Origin: Salinivirga cyanobacteriivorans
GTDB lineage: Bacteria; Bacteroidota; Bacteroidia; Bacteroidales; Salinivirgaceae
Reading direction: 5' to 3'
NCBI RefSeq assembly: GCF_001443605.1
Contig: NZ_CP013118.1
Location: 2,847,501-2,911,500, forward strand
DNA: 64,000 bases
This document shows positions 43,430 through 53,320 of this stretch, piece after piece. The stretch's first letter is position 1. Every line of letters starts with the position of its first letter. The position numbers were made by a program, and so were the translations under genes. The notes under the pieces were generated by a model that worked only from the letters and a program-made list of their open reading frames with translations, was not told the DNA's origin and made no database searches.

Positions 43430-46400
43430 TTAATTTAAATTATCGGGCTTAATGGCTTTACTGATGGCTAAGAATAATTCTTCGAAACGAACCGGTTTGG
43501 TAATAAAGTCATCGCATCCTGCATCAATGCATTTTTGCCGGTCGTTGCTGAATGCATGGGCTGTTTGGGCTATTATTGGTATGTTTTTGTGCATGGCTTT
43601 AATTTTTTGTGTTGCTTCGAGTCCGTCCATAACTGGCATTTGAACATCCATTAGTACCAGGTCTATATTTGATTGTTTCTTAATTAATTCAAGTGCTTCC
43701 TTACCATTTTTTGCATGAATAAGCCTGCATCCTGTATTTCGCAATATTGATTTGAGTAAAAGATAACTTCCGGCATCGTCTTCCACTGCAAGCACACTTT
43801 TGTTTTTTATAAAGCTAATGTCTGCAGGGGCCTTATCATTTTCTGCTTTTTTGGGTGTACTGATGTAGGGTAGTTTAATAGTAAATTCAGATCCCGAACC
43901 GGGTATGGATTCTAAATTAATTTTACCTCCCAACATTTCAGTTAGTTTTTTTGAAATGGCCAGGCCAAGCCCCGCACCTCCGTATTCACGGGTATAACCT
44001 TCTTCGACCTGTCTGAAACGCTCGAAAATTGTTTTATGATATTTTGGATCAATACCGATACCCGTATCTTTTATTTTGATGTGTAAAAATTCGTGATTTT
44101 GATCAAATCCAACATTAATTTTTATTGTCCCACTTTTCGTAAATTTAAAAGCATTTGCTACCAAACTATTTAGTACTTGTTGCAACCTGACTTTATCGGT
44201 ATCAATAATTATTTGGTAAGGTGTGTCGGGAAATTCTATTTCGAAGTTAAGGTTGGCTTTCGTGTAATGGTTTTTGTAATAATTGAAGGAATCCAGAAGC
44301 ATTTCTTTAATGTTGACCGGGTTTATATTGAGATTGAGCTGCCCGGTCTCCATTTTAGAAAGGTCTATAATATCGTTTATAATGTTGAGGAGATAATTGC
44401 TTGATTCAATAATAATTTTAATAAATTCTTCTCGTTCATCCTGTTTTGTTCTTGGCTGACTCAGGAGTTGCGAGAACCCCACAATAGCATTTAGTGGTGT
44501 GCGTAATTCATGCGACATGTTTGTGAGAAAAGCAGTTTTTAGTTGGTCGGCCATTTCGGCATTCTCTTTGGCTATTTTGAGTTCCTGGGTCATGTGTTTT
44601 CGCTTTGTGACATCCCTTCCGAGCATTATGAGCCATGCCGGTTCTCCCTGATTATCGAAGATCGGAACTTTAATAATCTCGTAGGCCCTTGTTAACTCAC
44701 GCCCCTGATCAAAAATCATATCGTATTTATACTGCTTTCTTGTGTGCCACGCTATCACATCTGTTTCAGCGCATTTTGTGTATATCGATTTATTCTCCGG
44801 GTGAATTGTGGCCAACTCTTTACAGGTTTTTAGTAAATATGGCTGGTTTTTTATGCCGTAAAGTTCCAGGAGCGGTTTATTTGCAAGTATCCATCGGTTT
44901 TCCCTGTCTTTCAAACACACGATATCGGGAAAATGGTTTATTAAGGAGTAAAGTTGGGTTTCACGGTTTTTTAACTCCATTTCGGTGGCTTTTATACGCG
45001 TAATATCATCTAGCACCAATGTCCACCCGATGTTTTGTCCTGTTGTGCTGTATCGAATCGAAATATTTACATAATACCAGCGTATTTTTCCTTTTAATTC
45101 AATGGGTATTTCTATTGCTTGTGCAATACCATCTTTTTGAACCTTAATGCCCGTGTCCAGTATTTTTTCAATGAACTGTTCAGGTAAGGGCAGTTCGGTA
45201 TAATGTTTCCCGGTCGGATCGAAGCCTTTTTTTAATAAGAAATAGCTTGTATTTGTAGGCTTGTAAAAGTTTATGATAAACCCTTTGTTATCTACCACGA
45301 TAATCCACTTTTGAAGTGATTCCAGCGTGGCTTTTAATTTCATCTGGTTATCACGTAGTAATTCGTTTTGTATTTTTTGTTGCGTTTGGTCGGTGGTAAT
45401 TATAAAGTTATAAGTGGGTTTACCGCTTTTTTCCTCTTCGTAAAAAATATTTGATAAATATCGTTTTTCACCATTTTTAGTGAAGGCCCAAAAATTTATT
45501 TCGTATATATTTTTGTTGTCGGGGTCAGGGTATCTTGGTTTTAAGTTTTCTTCTGCAGCTGCCAGGTGTTTTATATCAATTCCGTATAGTTCTTCTAATG
45601 GGTATCCTGTAATTTGGGCCAGGCGATCGCTTATAAATACCTTGTTTTTGTTTTCGATAACTGTTATTGCCTCATTTACAATTTTTGAAAGGCTTAAAAA
45701 GCGATTTTCTGATAGGCTCAGTTTATCGATTGTTTCTGCTATTTCCTGGTTTTTTGTTTCAAGAATCTCGTTTTTTATATTGATTTTTTTGTTTTGTGCT
45801 TCAAACTCCTCATATAAGTTAAGGTATTCCTGTCTTTGTTTTTTTAATTTTACCTCAAGCGATTTGTGATCGGAAATATCCCGCGCATCAATTACAATAC
45901 CCTGAACCCTGGGGTCTTTCAGTTTATTTACAATGATAATCTCAAGGTGTCTGGGTTCACGGGTGTATAATGGGTTTGTTGTGACTTCTGTTTTTATTTC
46001 TGCATCTGGTGTTCTTAATATCTCATCCAGGGATTCAAAAAAAATTGTGCGACTTTCTTTATTGAAAAAGGAATCTATTGTTAATTTTTTGAAAATATTT
46101 TCGGTATTTTCTTTTAAAATCAATCTGCCATTATGAATATGCTTAACATTGAGATCCTGGTCAATAATAATATTGAGTCCAAAGTTATTTTGAATTGAGG
46201 CTTCGAGCCGGGCATTTTTATTTTGTGTAATTGCCAGGTCTTTTTTGTCTTTTGTAATGTCTAAAAGTAACCCCATACGTGCTTCAGGGGTAGTAGGGTT
46301 CTCGGTAGTGATTCTAAACCAGATGTGGTTGCCTGCTGTATGTCGAAACCTGATTTCAAAAGGGTCAATACGTCTTTCGTTGCGCAGGTTTACAATAAAC

Positions 46401-46648
46401 CGAAGCCATTTTATTTTGTCAGAAGTGTGTAAGATTTGATATAAATGTTGAGCTAACTGCTTGTTTTCTTTCTCCAATCCCAGTTTTTCTCTAAAGTGCT
46501 GGTCTACATCAATATGGTAGGAGTTTTTATACCAGGTCCATATATAGGTGTTTTGCTGATGTAATAGTTGCCTTAGGCCTTTGTTTTCTGAGCTTAAAGG
46601 GTTTTTCCTGCTTCCTTTGGGGCTTTGATGCGATCCTGCCTCTGTCAT
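43430..46648 (-). CDS. PAS-rich cytoplasmic hybrid histidine kinase
   Basis: The 1072-residue protein has no signal peptide or membrane span. Several PAS/PAC-like units are seen (NHIWFRITTENPT, ENRFLSLSKIVNEA, FINHFPDIVC-like and GEPAWLIMLGRDVT) with a coiled coil at about 265-320. A kinase core follows (NMSHELRTPLNAIVG, NSLVANAFKFTKSG, GGAGLGLAISKKL), then a C-terminal receiver (phosphoacceptor in DLVLMDVQMPVMDG). It likely senses an internal redox or small-molecule signal. No regulator gene is adjacent. Confidence 0.9.
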   Translation of the reverse strand: MTEAGSHQSPKGSRKNPLSSENKGLRQLLHQQNTYIWTWYKNSYHIDVDQHFREKLGLEKENKQLAQHLYQILHTSDKIKWLRFIVNLRNERRIDPFEIRFRHTAGNHIWFRITTENPTTPEARMGLLLDITKDKKDLAITQNKNARLEASIQNNFGLNIIIDQDLNVKHIHNGRLILKENTENIFKKLTIDSFFNKESRTIFFESLDEILRTPDAEIKTEVTTNPLYTREPRHLEIIIVNKLKDPRVQGIVIDARDISDHKSLEVKLKKQRQEYLNLYEEFEAQNKKINIKNEILETKNQEIAETIDKLSLSENRFLSLSKIVNEAITVIENKNKVFISDRLAQITGYPLEELYGIDIKHLAAAEENLKPRYPDPDNKNIYEINFWAFTKNGEKRYLSNIFYEEEKSGKPTYNFIITTDQTQQKIQNELLRDNQMKLKATLESLQKWIIVVDNKGFIINFYKPTNTSYFLLKKGFDPTGKHYTELPLPEQFIEKILDTGIKVQKDGIAQAIEIPIELKGKIRWYYVNISIRYSTTGQNIGWTLVLDDITRIKATEMELKNRETQLYSLINHFPDIVCLKDRENRWILANKPLLELYGIKNQPYLLKTCKELATIHPENKSIYTKCAETDVIAWHTRKQYKYDMIFDQGRELTRAYEIIKVPIFDNQGEPAWLIMLGRDVTKRKHMTQELKIAKENAEMADQLKTAFLTNMSHELRTPLNAIVGFSQLLSQPRTKQDEREEFIKIIIESSNYLLNIINDIIDLSKMETGQLNLNINPVNIKEMLLDSFNYYKNHYTKANLNFEIEFPDTPYQIIIDTDKVRLQQVLNSLVANAFKFTKSGTIKINVGFDQNHEFLHIKIKDTGIGIDPKYHKTIFERFRQVEEGYTREYGGAGLGLAISKKLTEMLGGKINLESIPGSGSEFTIKLPYISTPKKAENDKAPADISFIKNKSVLAVEDDAGSYLLLKSILRNTGCRLIHAKNGKEALELIKKQSNIDLVLMDVQMPVMDGLEATQKIKAMHKNIPIIAQTAHAFSNDRQKCIDAGCDDFITKPVRFEELFLAISKAIKPDNLN

Positions 46649-46750
46649 TTCATAAATATTAAGGTCGAATATTAGCTAAAAATATAAAAACTAATAACTT
46701 TTGAAAAATTGTTTTATAATGATGTTGATTGGAAAAGTTGGCCGATTTGA

Positions 46751-47875
46751 TTAAACGAATAGTTCTGCTGTGATTTTATCGCTGATAAACATTCCTTTTC
46801 GGGTAAGGTAATATTTGTTTCCTTCTGCTTTGATGTGTCCCGATTCTATATATTTTCCTATGGTTTTAAGCAATCCATCAGAATTTTTATCCGGGAAATG
46901 TTGCTCAATATGGGCTATATCTATACCCCAATAAGTGCGTAACCCGGTCATCAGGTATTCATTAAATCGGTCCGATGCAGTGAGTATTTCTTTTTCTCTG
47001 ATATCGTCGTTTTTTCTTTCAATGCGCAGGTATTTACTAATATCAGATATGTTCCAGTAACGTGATTCTCCGTCAAAGCTGTGTGCTGCTGGCCCGAGCC
47101 CAAGGTAGGGTTTGTTTTGCCAGTAATTGATATTGTGCTTGGAGAACCTGCCCATTTTACCAAAATTGGATATTTCGTATTGAATGAAGTCGTTGTTTTC
47201 AAGGAAATCGGTCATTGTATTAAATTGCCACAGGCTTATATCTTCATCAGGCGGTATGAGCGTCCCGTTTTTTCTGAGTTTGTCAAATACGGTACCTTCT
47301 TCATAGGTTAAATGGTATGCTGAAATATGCTGAATATTCATTTTTACGGCTTTATTGAGTGTCTTTTCCCATTCTGCCTTTGTCATTTCGGGTAACCCGT
47401 AAATCAAATCAATACTAATATTGTCGTAACCTTCGGCTTGTAAAATATCAACAGCTTTTAATGCACCCATTACCTTGTGCCGTCTGTTCATTAATCGAAG
47501 GTGATAGTTGTAAAAAGCCTGAATGCCCAGGCTGACTCTGTTTACTTGTGTCTGGTTTAGTTGTTTTGCATAGTATTTTGAAACATCGTCGGGGTTTATT
47601 TCAATTGTTATTTCAGGTAAATCTACCACCGTGAAATGTTTGTGAATGGTTTCCAGCACTTGATTAACCTTGGCAGGATCGAGCAAGGAGGGAGTACCCC
47701 CGCCAAAATAAATTGTTTCAATTGGTTCCTGCTTCAGGAAGTCTTTGCGCAAACTGATTTCATAAAGAAGTGCTTCATAGAAAGGAGGCTTCAGGCTGGA
47801 ATCTGTAATGGTATAAAAATCACAGTAGTAACAGCGCGATTTGCAAAAAGGATAATGTATGTAGATACCTGCCAT
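46751..47875 (-). CDS. hemW: Radical SAM heme chaperone HemW
   Basis: This 374-residue protein has the radical SAM motif CKSRCYYC (Cys 11, 15 and 18), YFGGGTPSLL and the HemN-like YHLTYEEGT and INYWQNKPYLGLGPAAHS segments. It lacks the N-terminal extension of true HemN, which favours HemW, a heme-trafficking protein. The older annotation for this family is oxygen-independent coproporphyrinogen oxidase. Confidence 0.9.
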   Translation of the reverse strand: MAGIYIHYPFCKSRCYYCDFYTITDSSLKPPFYEALLYEISLRKDFLKQEPIETIYFGGGTPSLLDPAKVNQVLETIHKHFTVVDLPEITIEINPDDVSKYYAKQLNQTQVNRVSLGIQAFYNYHLRLMNRRHKVMGALKAVDILQAEGYDNISIDLIYGLPEMTKAEWEKTLNKAVKMNIQHISAYHLTYEEGTVFDKLRKNGTLIPPDEDISLWQFNTMTDFLENNDFIQYEISNFGKMGRFSKHNINYWQNKPYLGLGPAAHSFDGESRYWNISDISKYLRIERKNDDIREKEILTASDRFNEYLMTGLRTYWGIDIAHIEQHFPDKNSDGLLKTIGKYIESGHIKAEGNKYYLTRKGMFISDKITAELFV

Positions 47876-48152
47876 AAGTTATTGAACCCTATAGTTAAAC
47901 TCAAAAATAATGAATTAAATTAACAAAAACCTCTATCCGGGCGCATTTTGTCAATTGTGCAATCGTTTTTTTATTTGAGGTTGCCTTTTTGTAAATCACA
48001 GAAATATAGGGGTATACGCTATATGGGCAAATGCTTTCTGATTTCGTTTTTTTTAAATGTGTTTTTTTACCGACAAGCTTACGTTGTTAGTCAAAATTGG
48101 ATTTAAGAAATGATAATAAAATGTTAATTTCAGCTTTCAATAAATTAAATCT

Positions 48153-48593
48153 ATGGCTTTAAAACCGCGAAACAGTAATGTTTTTATCTCAAACCGGAAG
48201 CTTTTTGACTGGTCTTTACTTTTTTTATGGGTGCTGATAATCACATCCTTAAGCCTACTCCCAAATCATAAAGTTGCGGTTGGTTTTTTTAACTTTAACC
48301 AGGCAGATAAAATTTTTCATTTTATATTTTATTTTGGCTTTGCCATATTGCTTTTCAGGCTATTGTATAATACTACAATGAAAATAGGGAATAGCCTTTT
48401 GATTATAGCAGCTGTTATACCCATAGTTTATAGTGGAATTATTGAGCTTGCGCAGGAGTATCTGGTAGCATCCAGAAATGCAGAATTTTTCGATTTTGCA
48501 GTTAACATAGCCGGAGCGGTCGCTGCTATAATATTCTACCGATTTATTTTGAGGGTAGAGTTTAATCGATTTTACACTAAAGAACTTTCCTGA
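48153..48593 (+). CDS. VanZ-family membrane protein
   Basis: This 146-residue protein has four hydrophobic segments and the VanZ-like pattern: SLSLLPNHK, then an acidic DKIFHFIFYFGFA and EYLVASRNAEFFDFAVNIAG. Family members are linked to teicoplanin resistance in VanZ itself, but most are of unknown role. The gene overlaps the convergent amidohydrolase gene by 17 bp. Confidence 0.85.
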   Translation: MALKPRNSNVFISNRKLFDWSLLFLWVLIITSLSLLPNHKVAVGFFNFNQADKIFHFIFYFGFAILLFRLLYNTTMKIGNSLLIIAAVIPIVYSGIIELAQEYLVASRNAEFFDFAVNIAGAVAAIIFYRFILRVEFNRFYTKELS

Positions 48594-49746
48594 CTTTTGC
48601 TGTACTTTTTAGTGTATTTGACTTAAAATCGAATCCGCTAACAAGGTTTATTCCGGGTTTTTTGCCCGGGGCAAAGCTTCCCAGGTCATCCCATCCCATA
48701 AATTCTGCACCATTAATGGTTGCCCATGATAGTAATTTATTAAAAGGTAAGTTCAGTTTCTGCTGGAGTAATTTCATCTCTTCAAGCAGCGATAAAGATT
48801 TACCGCTGGCGGTGCTGTCTGTTCCAAGCATTAAAGGAAATTTTGTAGTTTCCAGCAGTTCAATGTCAGGAAGCTCTCCGGTTATTTGTTCATTTGATGT
48901 GGGACATAGCACCCAGCCTGTTTTGGCGCGCCTGTGCTTCAATAAATAATTTATGTCTGATTTTTGGGTATTGGTATTATGAATAAGCAACAATGGATGA
49001 CTATCCATAAACGAGGGTAAGCTCTGCAATGCAGTTGTGCCGGTCGGTTGCCATTGCTTATCGATGATATCCTTTTTTCTGAAAAATTCAAGTAATGCAC
49101 CTTTTCCGTGCGTAAACATCTCATTTTCTTCCCTGCTTTCCTGGTTATGAATACTCAATACTTGGTTTGAATCGATTGTTTTATCAAGCATTTTCCATAA
49201 TTCTGCCGAAATTGAGTAAGGTGCGTGTGGCGTGATGGATGCTGGCAACCCGGCTTCGGTAAAATCTTTTGCAACTTCTTTTATAAGTTTAAGTCGCTCC
49301 CCGGCAATATCGGATTTCAATCCTGTAAGTTCTGCAAAAGTGTGATAACGTATAGGAGAATGAGCTTTTATCTCTTTTGTAATGCTCGTATTGGCAATAT
49401 CTGCAATGGCTACAGTTCCTGTTCTGTACATGTATTTATCTGCATCTTTAATGCTTTTCATGTATTCATCAGGTTTTTCTGATGCCATCATGTATTCAAT
49501 AAAATAGCGCATACCTTTTCCTGCTGGCTCAATCTGTTTCATCCAGGCATATTCAAGGTGTGTATGCATATTTATAAACCCTGGTACCAAAATACCATTT
49601 AAAAATTCGGTATGGGCCAGCTCTTTCATCTGACCACCAAAGTCATACACTTTTTTTATTGTGCCGTCATCTTCAGCCTCTACAATTCCATTACGTATTG
49701 GAGGGCCATCAACAGGAAATACATAGTTGGCAGATATGCGTCTCAT
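48577..49746 (-). CDS. Amidohydrolase-superfamily deaminase (specificity unknown)
   Basis: This 389-residue enzyme has the metal-binding HTHLEYAW, the His in ITPHAPYS, LSIHNQES and the Asp in LGTDSTASGKSL, the pattern of the chlorohydrolase/deaminase branch (SsnA, guanine deaminase, aminofutalosine deaminase). A role in menaquinone (futalosine) synthesis is possible but no other mqn gene is near. Its start overlaps the stop of the upstream zinc-ribbon gene by four bases. Confidence 0.8.
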   Translation of the reverse strand: MRRISANYVFPVDGPPIRNGIVEAEDDGTIKKVYDFGGQMKELAHTEFLNGILVPGFINMHTHLEYAWMKQIEPAGKGMRYFIEYMMASEKPDEYMKSIKDADKYMYRTGTVAIADIANTSITKEIKAHSPIRYHTFAELTGLKSDIAGERLKLIKEVAKDFTEAGLPASITPHAPYSISAELWKMLDKTIDSNQVLSIHNQESREENEMFTHGKGALLEFFRKKDIIDKQWQPTGTTALQSLPSFMDSHPLLLIHNTNTQKSDINYLLKHRRAKTGWVLCPTSNEQITGELPDIELLETTKFPLMLGTDSTASGKSLSLLEEMKLLQQKLNLPFNKLLSWATINGAEFMGWDDLGSFAPGKKPGINLVSGFDFKSNTLKSTAKVRKVL

Positions 49747-50306
49747 TTTTTAAGATGGTAATGGATTTTAGCTTTACCGGGAGCCGTATTGTTATATTGT
49801 GAACCCGGTTTTTTGGCATTTTTTATATGTAAACCACATTCAGGACATACTTTTGAATATGGATTAATTTGGGTCTTGCATGCCGGGCACTGGCCTTCAC
49901 CGGCAATATGTTCAGTTGTAATTATATTTTCTTCAGCGATTGAATCAATATGCTTGTGTAAATAATTTCGCGCACCTTTATCATTAATTACATAAATCGC
50001 AAAGGCAATACCAGTTACAATTATACTACCTACAACAAGCATTCTCCAGTTGGTAAAACCGGCCAGGAAAATAACCGCCAGGTACATAAAAAATATTAAT
50101 GGCCCCAGTGAAGGCACATATAATTTATAGTGCAATTTGTTTTTGTTGGGTTTCAGGTGAAGTTTGTGTTCAGCAAAAAAGGGGATGTTGCGTGTATTGA
50201 TGACAACTTTCTGCTCATTTATTTCAGTTTCGCCTTCGGGAAACCTTTTGCCCAACTCAGTGATATTCATTTGCCGGGATAACAATATGTTTCCCCTTAT
50301 CCACAT
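49743..50306 (-). CDS. Membrane protein with C-terminal zinc ribbon
   Basis: This 187-residue protein has two hydrophobic segments at about 70-105 (LIFFMYLAVIFLAGF and VVGSIIVTGIAFAIYV) and a zinc-ribbon motif with the four cysteines of CPACKTQINPYSKVCPECG. I do not recognise a family. It lies between a lipoprotein gene and the amidohydrolase gene, with overlaps of one and four bases, so it is part of a tight three-gene operon. A shorter start is available at 50270. Confidence 0.75.
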   Translation of the reverse strand: MWIRGNILLSRQMNITELGKRFPEGETEINEQKVVINTRNIPFFAEHKLHLKPNKNKLHYKLYVPSLGPLIFFMYLAVIFLAGFTNWRMLVVGSIIVTGIAFAIYVINDKGARNYLHKHIDSIAEENIITTEHIAGEGQCPACKTQINPYSKVCPECGLHIKNAKKPGSQYNNTAPGKAKIHYHLKK

Positions 50307-50902
50307 TAAATATCCTCCGAAATAAAATAACGTACCAGCTCTTTGGTAATAAGAGAATCGCCTTCGCGCCTTATTTCCTGTCTGATAAGACCTATTTTAG
50401 GCGCATATATTTCTTTGGTCAGCCAGGGTTGGGCAGCGGTATCTTTAAAATATTCCTGCACAATGATACAGCTGTCGAAAGTTTGCTGGTCATTGTTTTC
50501 TATTGGGGTTGTAAGGGTAACGCTTGTGTCATTGTTAATTACCCGCCTTCTCATTTCGCCATTCTGCCAGTAGCTTACAATCCAGTCGTCGTTGGTTGAT
50601 TCTGACAGTAATTTTTTTAAGGGTACTCTGTTGTCGTTTTGGGTAATCGAGTATTGATAGACATATTCATTATCTATCTTTGGCACGTATACTTCATCAG
50701 AAGTAACGTTCGTTTCAAGTTCCTCGTAATAATTGTGTTTGTGATAGCCCGGTGAGACTTTCACGGTTGTTCCATCGGAATAAACCCAGTAAGATTCCGG
50801 GTAGGCCGGAAAATAATCTTTTGGGAATATATATTCTATATCAGTATCTTTGCAGCCTCCCAAAATGCCTATTAGAACAAGAAGCAATGTTATTTTCTTC
50901 AT
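50306..50902 (-). CDS. Lipoprotein of unknown function
   Basis: This 198-residue protein has a lipoprotein signal peptide (MKKITLLLVLIGILGGCKD; lipobox GGC). The body shows YWVYSDGTTVKVSPG and a later CIIVQEYFKD but no known domain. It is the first gene of the operon with the zinc-ribbon and amidohydrolase genes and follows lgt, the enzyme that lipidates such proteins, by 23 bp. Confidence 0.78.
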   Translation of the reverse strand: MKKITLLLVLIGILGGCKDTDIEYIFPKDYFPAYPESYWVYSDGTTVKVSPGYHKHNYYEELETNVTSDEVYVPKIDNEYVYQYSITQNDNRVPLKKLLSESTNDDWIVSYWQNGEMRRRVINNDTSVTLTTPIENNDQQTFDSCIIVQEYFKDTAAQPWLTKEIYAPKIGLIRQEIRREGDSLITKELVRYFISEDI

Positions 50903-50925
50903 AATGTTGAATCTTCGTTTTGTTT

Positions 50926-51738
50926 TCAGGACTTACTGTGCTCTTGTAATTCTTTTTTATTTTTCTGCACCCAAAAAATTAAACCTATCCCGATTGCTAT
51001 AAAAGGTAAGCTGAGCCATTGACCCATGTTTAATTTCATGGTTGCTTCAAATCCAACCTGATCTTGTTTTATAAATTCTATGAAAAATCGTGCACTAAAC
51101 AAAAGTACTAAGAATATGCCAAATATTTGGCCATTAAGTTGTTTGGCTCTGATTTTCAGGAAATGAAAATGTAAACCAATGAAAATTAACAAATAACTGA
51201 GGGCTTCGTAAATTTGAGTTGGGTGTCTGGGAACTGTTTCGCCTTTTCTTTCGAAAATCACACCCCAGGGCAGACTGGTTTCTATACCATAAATTTCAGA
51301 ATTGAAAAAATTCCCCATTCTGATAAAGAAACCACCTAATGCTACAACAATTACAACCCTGTCGAGGATCCAAAGATAGGGCACATTGATTTTTCTGGCA
51401 TAGAGCCAAAGGGCAAGCAAAATACCAACGGCTGCTCCATGGCTTGCCAGACCGCCTTCCCAAACGAAAAGTATTTCGTGGGGCCTCGATAAATAATACT
51501 CTGGTTGATAAAAAAGCGTGTGCCCAAGTCTTGCACCTATCAATGTTCCCAGAAAAACATAAATACTAAGTTTTTCCAGCAATTCTTCTTTGAGCTTATC
51601 ATGTGTAAAGTATTTTTTCATTATGATGTAACCAAAAAAGAAGGCAAATGCGAACATGAGTCCGTACCAGCGTACGCCATGTCCCCATATTTCGAATATC
51701 TCGGGATCAAAATTCCAGTGTATTGCTTGTAATATCAT
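50926..51738 (-). CDS. lgt: Prolipoprotein diacylglyceryl transferase
   Basis: This 270-residue inner membrane enzyme attaches diacylglycerol to the lipobox Cys of prolipoproteins. Seven hydrophobic segments and the conserved LIGARLGHTLFYQPEYY, WEGGLASHGAAVG and RMGNFFNSEIYG motifs identify it. It leads the genes that follow on the minus strand. Confidence 0.95.
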   Translation of the reverse strand: MILQAIHWNFDPEIFEIWGHGVRWYGLMFAFAFFFGYIIMKKYFTHDKLKEELLEKLSIYVFLGTLIGARLGHTLFYQPEYYLSRPHEILFVWEGGLASHGAAVGILLALWLYARKINVPYLWILDRVVIVVALGGFFIRMGNFFNSEIYGIETSLPWGVIFERKGETVPRHPTQIYEALSYLLIFIGLHFHFLKIRAKQLNGQIFGIFLVLLFSARFFIEFIKQDQVGFEATMKLNMGQWLSLPFIAIGIGLIFWVQKNKKELQEHSKS

Positions 51739-51859
51739 GTTTTTTTATGCAAATTTATAAGTATTGCCCGGTTATGGGTTTTAATTTTTGAGTTAATTTT
51801 AAACCTGAGCTTTAAGTTAAAGGTTTAATTACTTTCTGTTGTCTATTGGGCATGTATTT

Positions 51860-52348
51860 TTACTCATTTATGTTGTTCTTTTTTATATGCCCATCATCCC
51901 AATCATATTTTTTCTTTTTGGGTTTCATCGAGAGCATCACAGCTGCGCACCCTGCTGCTCCATCTTTAAATTTTATTGTCAAATAATAAATGCCGGTTTT
52001 GTTACACCTGAAACCAAATGAGCGATCGATTTGTTTACCACTTTCACTTACATTACTGCCATATAATCTAAAGTCATCGTATAATTTAATTACGGCAATG
52101 CCTTTCTGATTTTCATCATTGGCTGTTGTGAATCTGTAATAAGTGCCTTTGTTCAAATACAGGGAGAAATTAGCCACGCTGGGTTGCCGCTTTTGCCTGG
52201 ACTTTGAAAATCTTACCTTGAAATGTTTGAGGTATGTTGTTTCTGTAAGTTTAGCCTTGCATGAATCAATTAGTGAGTTATTGCACTGCCCATACCCCGA
52301 TAGATAAAAAACAGAAAGGAGCGTTAAGAAAAATAATCTGATACCCAT
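51860..52348 (-). CDS. Exported hypothetical protein
   Basis: This 162-residue protein has a signal peptide (MGIRLFFLTLLSVFYLSGYGQ) and a small beta-rich domain (VANFSLYLNKGTYYRFTT, FGFRCNKTGIYYLTIKF). No family recognised; the pattern resembles small pre-peptidase-like beta sandwiches. The end KKKKYDWDDGHIKKNN is highly charged. It is flanked by lgt and another exported protein. Confidence 0.7.
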   Translation of the reverse strand: MGIRLFFLTLLSVFYLSGYGQCNNSLIDSCKAKLTETTYLKHFKVRFSKSRQKRQPSVANFSLYLNKGTYYRFTTANDENQKGIAVIKLYDDFRLYGSNVSESGKQIDRSFGFRCNKTGIYYLTIKFKDGAAGCAAVMLSMKPKKKKYDWDDGHIKKNNINE

Positions 52349-52419
52349 AATTCAATGCATATATGACTGGTTGACCATAAATATAGCATTATCCTATAAT
52401 TCAGTTTCTATAAAACATA

Positions 52420-53286
52420 TTATTCTTTGACAGCTACTCTAAGGTTTTCAATAATCCATGCACCCTGGTTTTGCAGAGAATCCAAGGCTTTTTCAGGTAA
52501 TACAATGGTGCTTGTAGAGTGCTTTTCGAACTCAAATGTTTTGGCCAGGCTATTGTTTATAAGAATATCAAATTCACTTACTTTAAGATAACCGTACTCT
52601 TTCAAATCACTTAGATTTTTATCATCCAGCCAAATAGTAAAAATGGTTGGGTCTACCTTGGGGCCGGTGTCGGGTTCTTCTTCTTCCGGTTCTTTCAAAA
52701 AGTCAGGAACATCGTCTTCTTCATTTTGTATTTTATAGAGTTCTTTGCGCACAAAGATTCTCACATAATTTTCGAATTTTTCATCCTGAAAAATCACGTA
52801 ATTTTCTCCTACTGTGTAGGCTGTAGTCTCGTATTGTCGCACTTCAAGAGGTCTGCAGCCATTTCCGGGCACTTCCTGGCACGGCACTTCAGAAATGTCT
52901 CCTGTTTTGAGGTCTATTTTTTTATACTCGTTCTTATAAACATCTGTATTGGCATAAAAAAACTTCCCGTCTACATCAAAAACACTGTTGTAAAGCTCAA
53001 TACGCTTGGCTTTTACCCTAAGCTCCTGCACCGATTCCCAGGTATAAAGGCGGTAAATATAAAGATGGATGTAGCGGTAACTTGTTGCAGCAAAGGTCAT
53101 GGCGAGGTAGTTGTTGTGTTGGTCAACTTTTACCTCGAGCAGCTGGCTTCTTTTGTGCGTGGGGCCTTTGATTCGTTTTTCAAAGCGATAATCATCCAGG
53201 ACTTCTTCCAGGGGTTGTGCGCTTAATGGCTGTAAGCCAAAGAGCGCAAGCAGAAAGCCAATAATTAGAAACCTTTGCATAAGCAT
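52420..53286 (-). CDS. Exported hypothetical protein
   Basis: The 288-residue protein has a signal peptide (MQRFLIIGFLLALFGLQPLSAQ from the second Met), then a basic region and an acidic linker (NEEDDVPDFLKEPEEEEPD) that separates an N-terminal domain from a C-terminal one of about 85 residues. No known domain recognised. It probably resides in the periplasm or outer surface. Confidence 0.75.
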   Translation of the reverse strand: MLMQRFLIIGFLLALFGLQPLSAQPLEEVLDDYRFEKRIKGPTHKRSQLLEVKVDQHNNYLAMTFAATSYRYIHLYIYRLYTWESVQELRVKAKRIELYNSVFDVDGKFFYANTDVYKNEYKKIDLKTGDISEVPCQEVPGNGCRPLEVRQYETTAYTVGENYVIFQDEKFENYVRIFVRKELYKIQNEEDDVPDFLKEPEEEEPDTGPKVDPTIFTIWLDDKNLSDLKEYGYLKVSEFDILINNSLAKTFEFEKHSTSTIVLPEKALDSLQNQGAWIIENLRVAVKE

Positions 53287-53320
53287 ATTTTTTATTCCCT
53301 CTGATAATCAAATTGTCTGA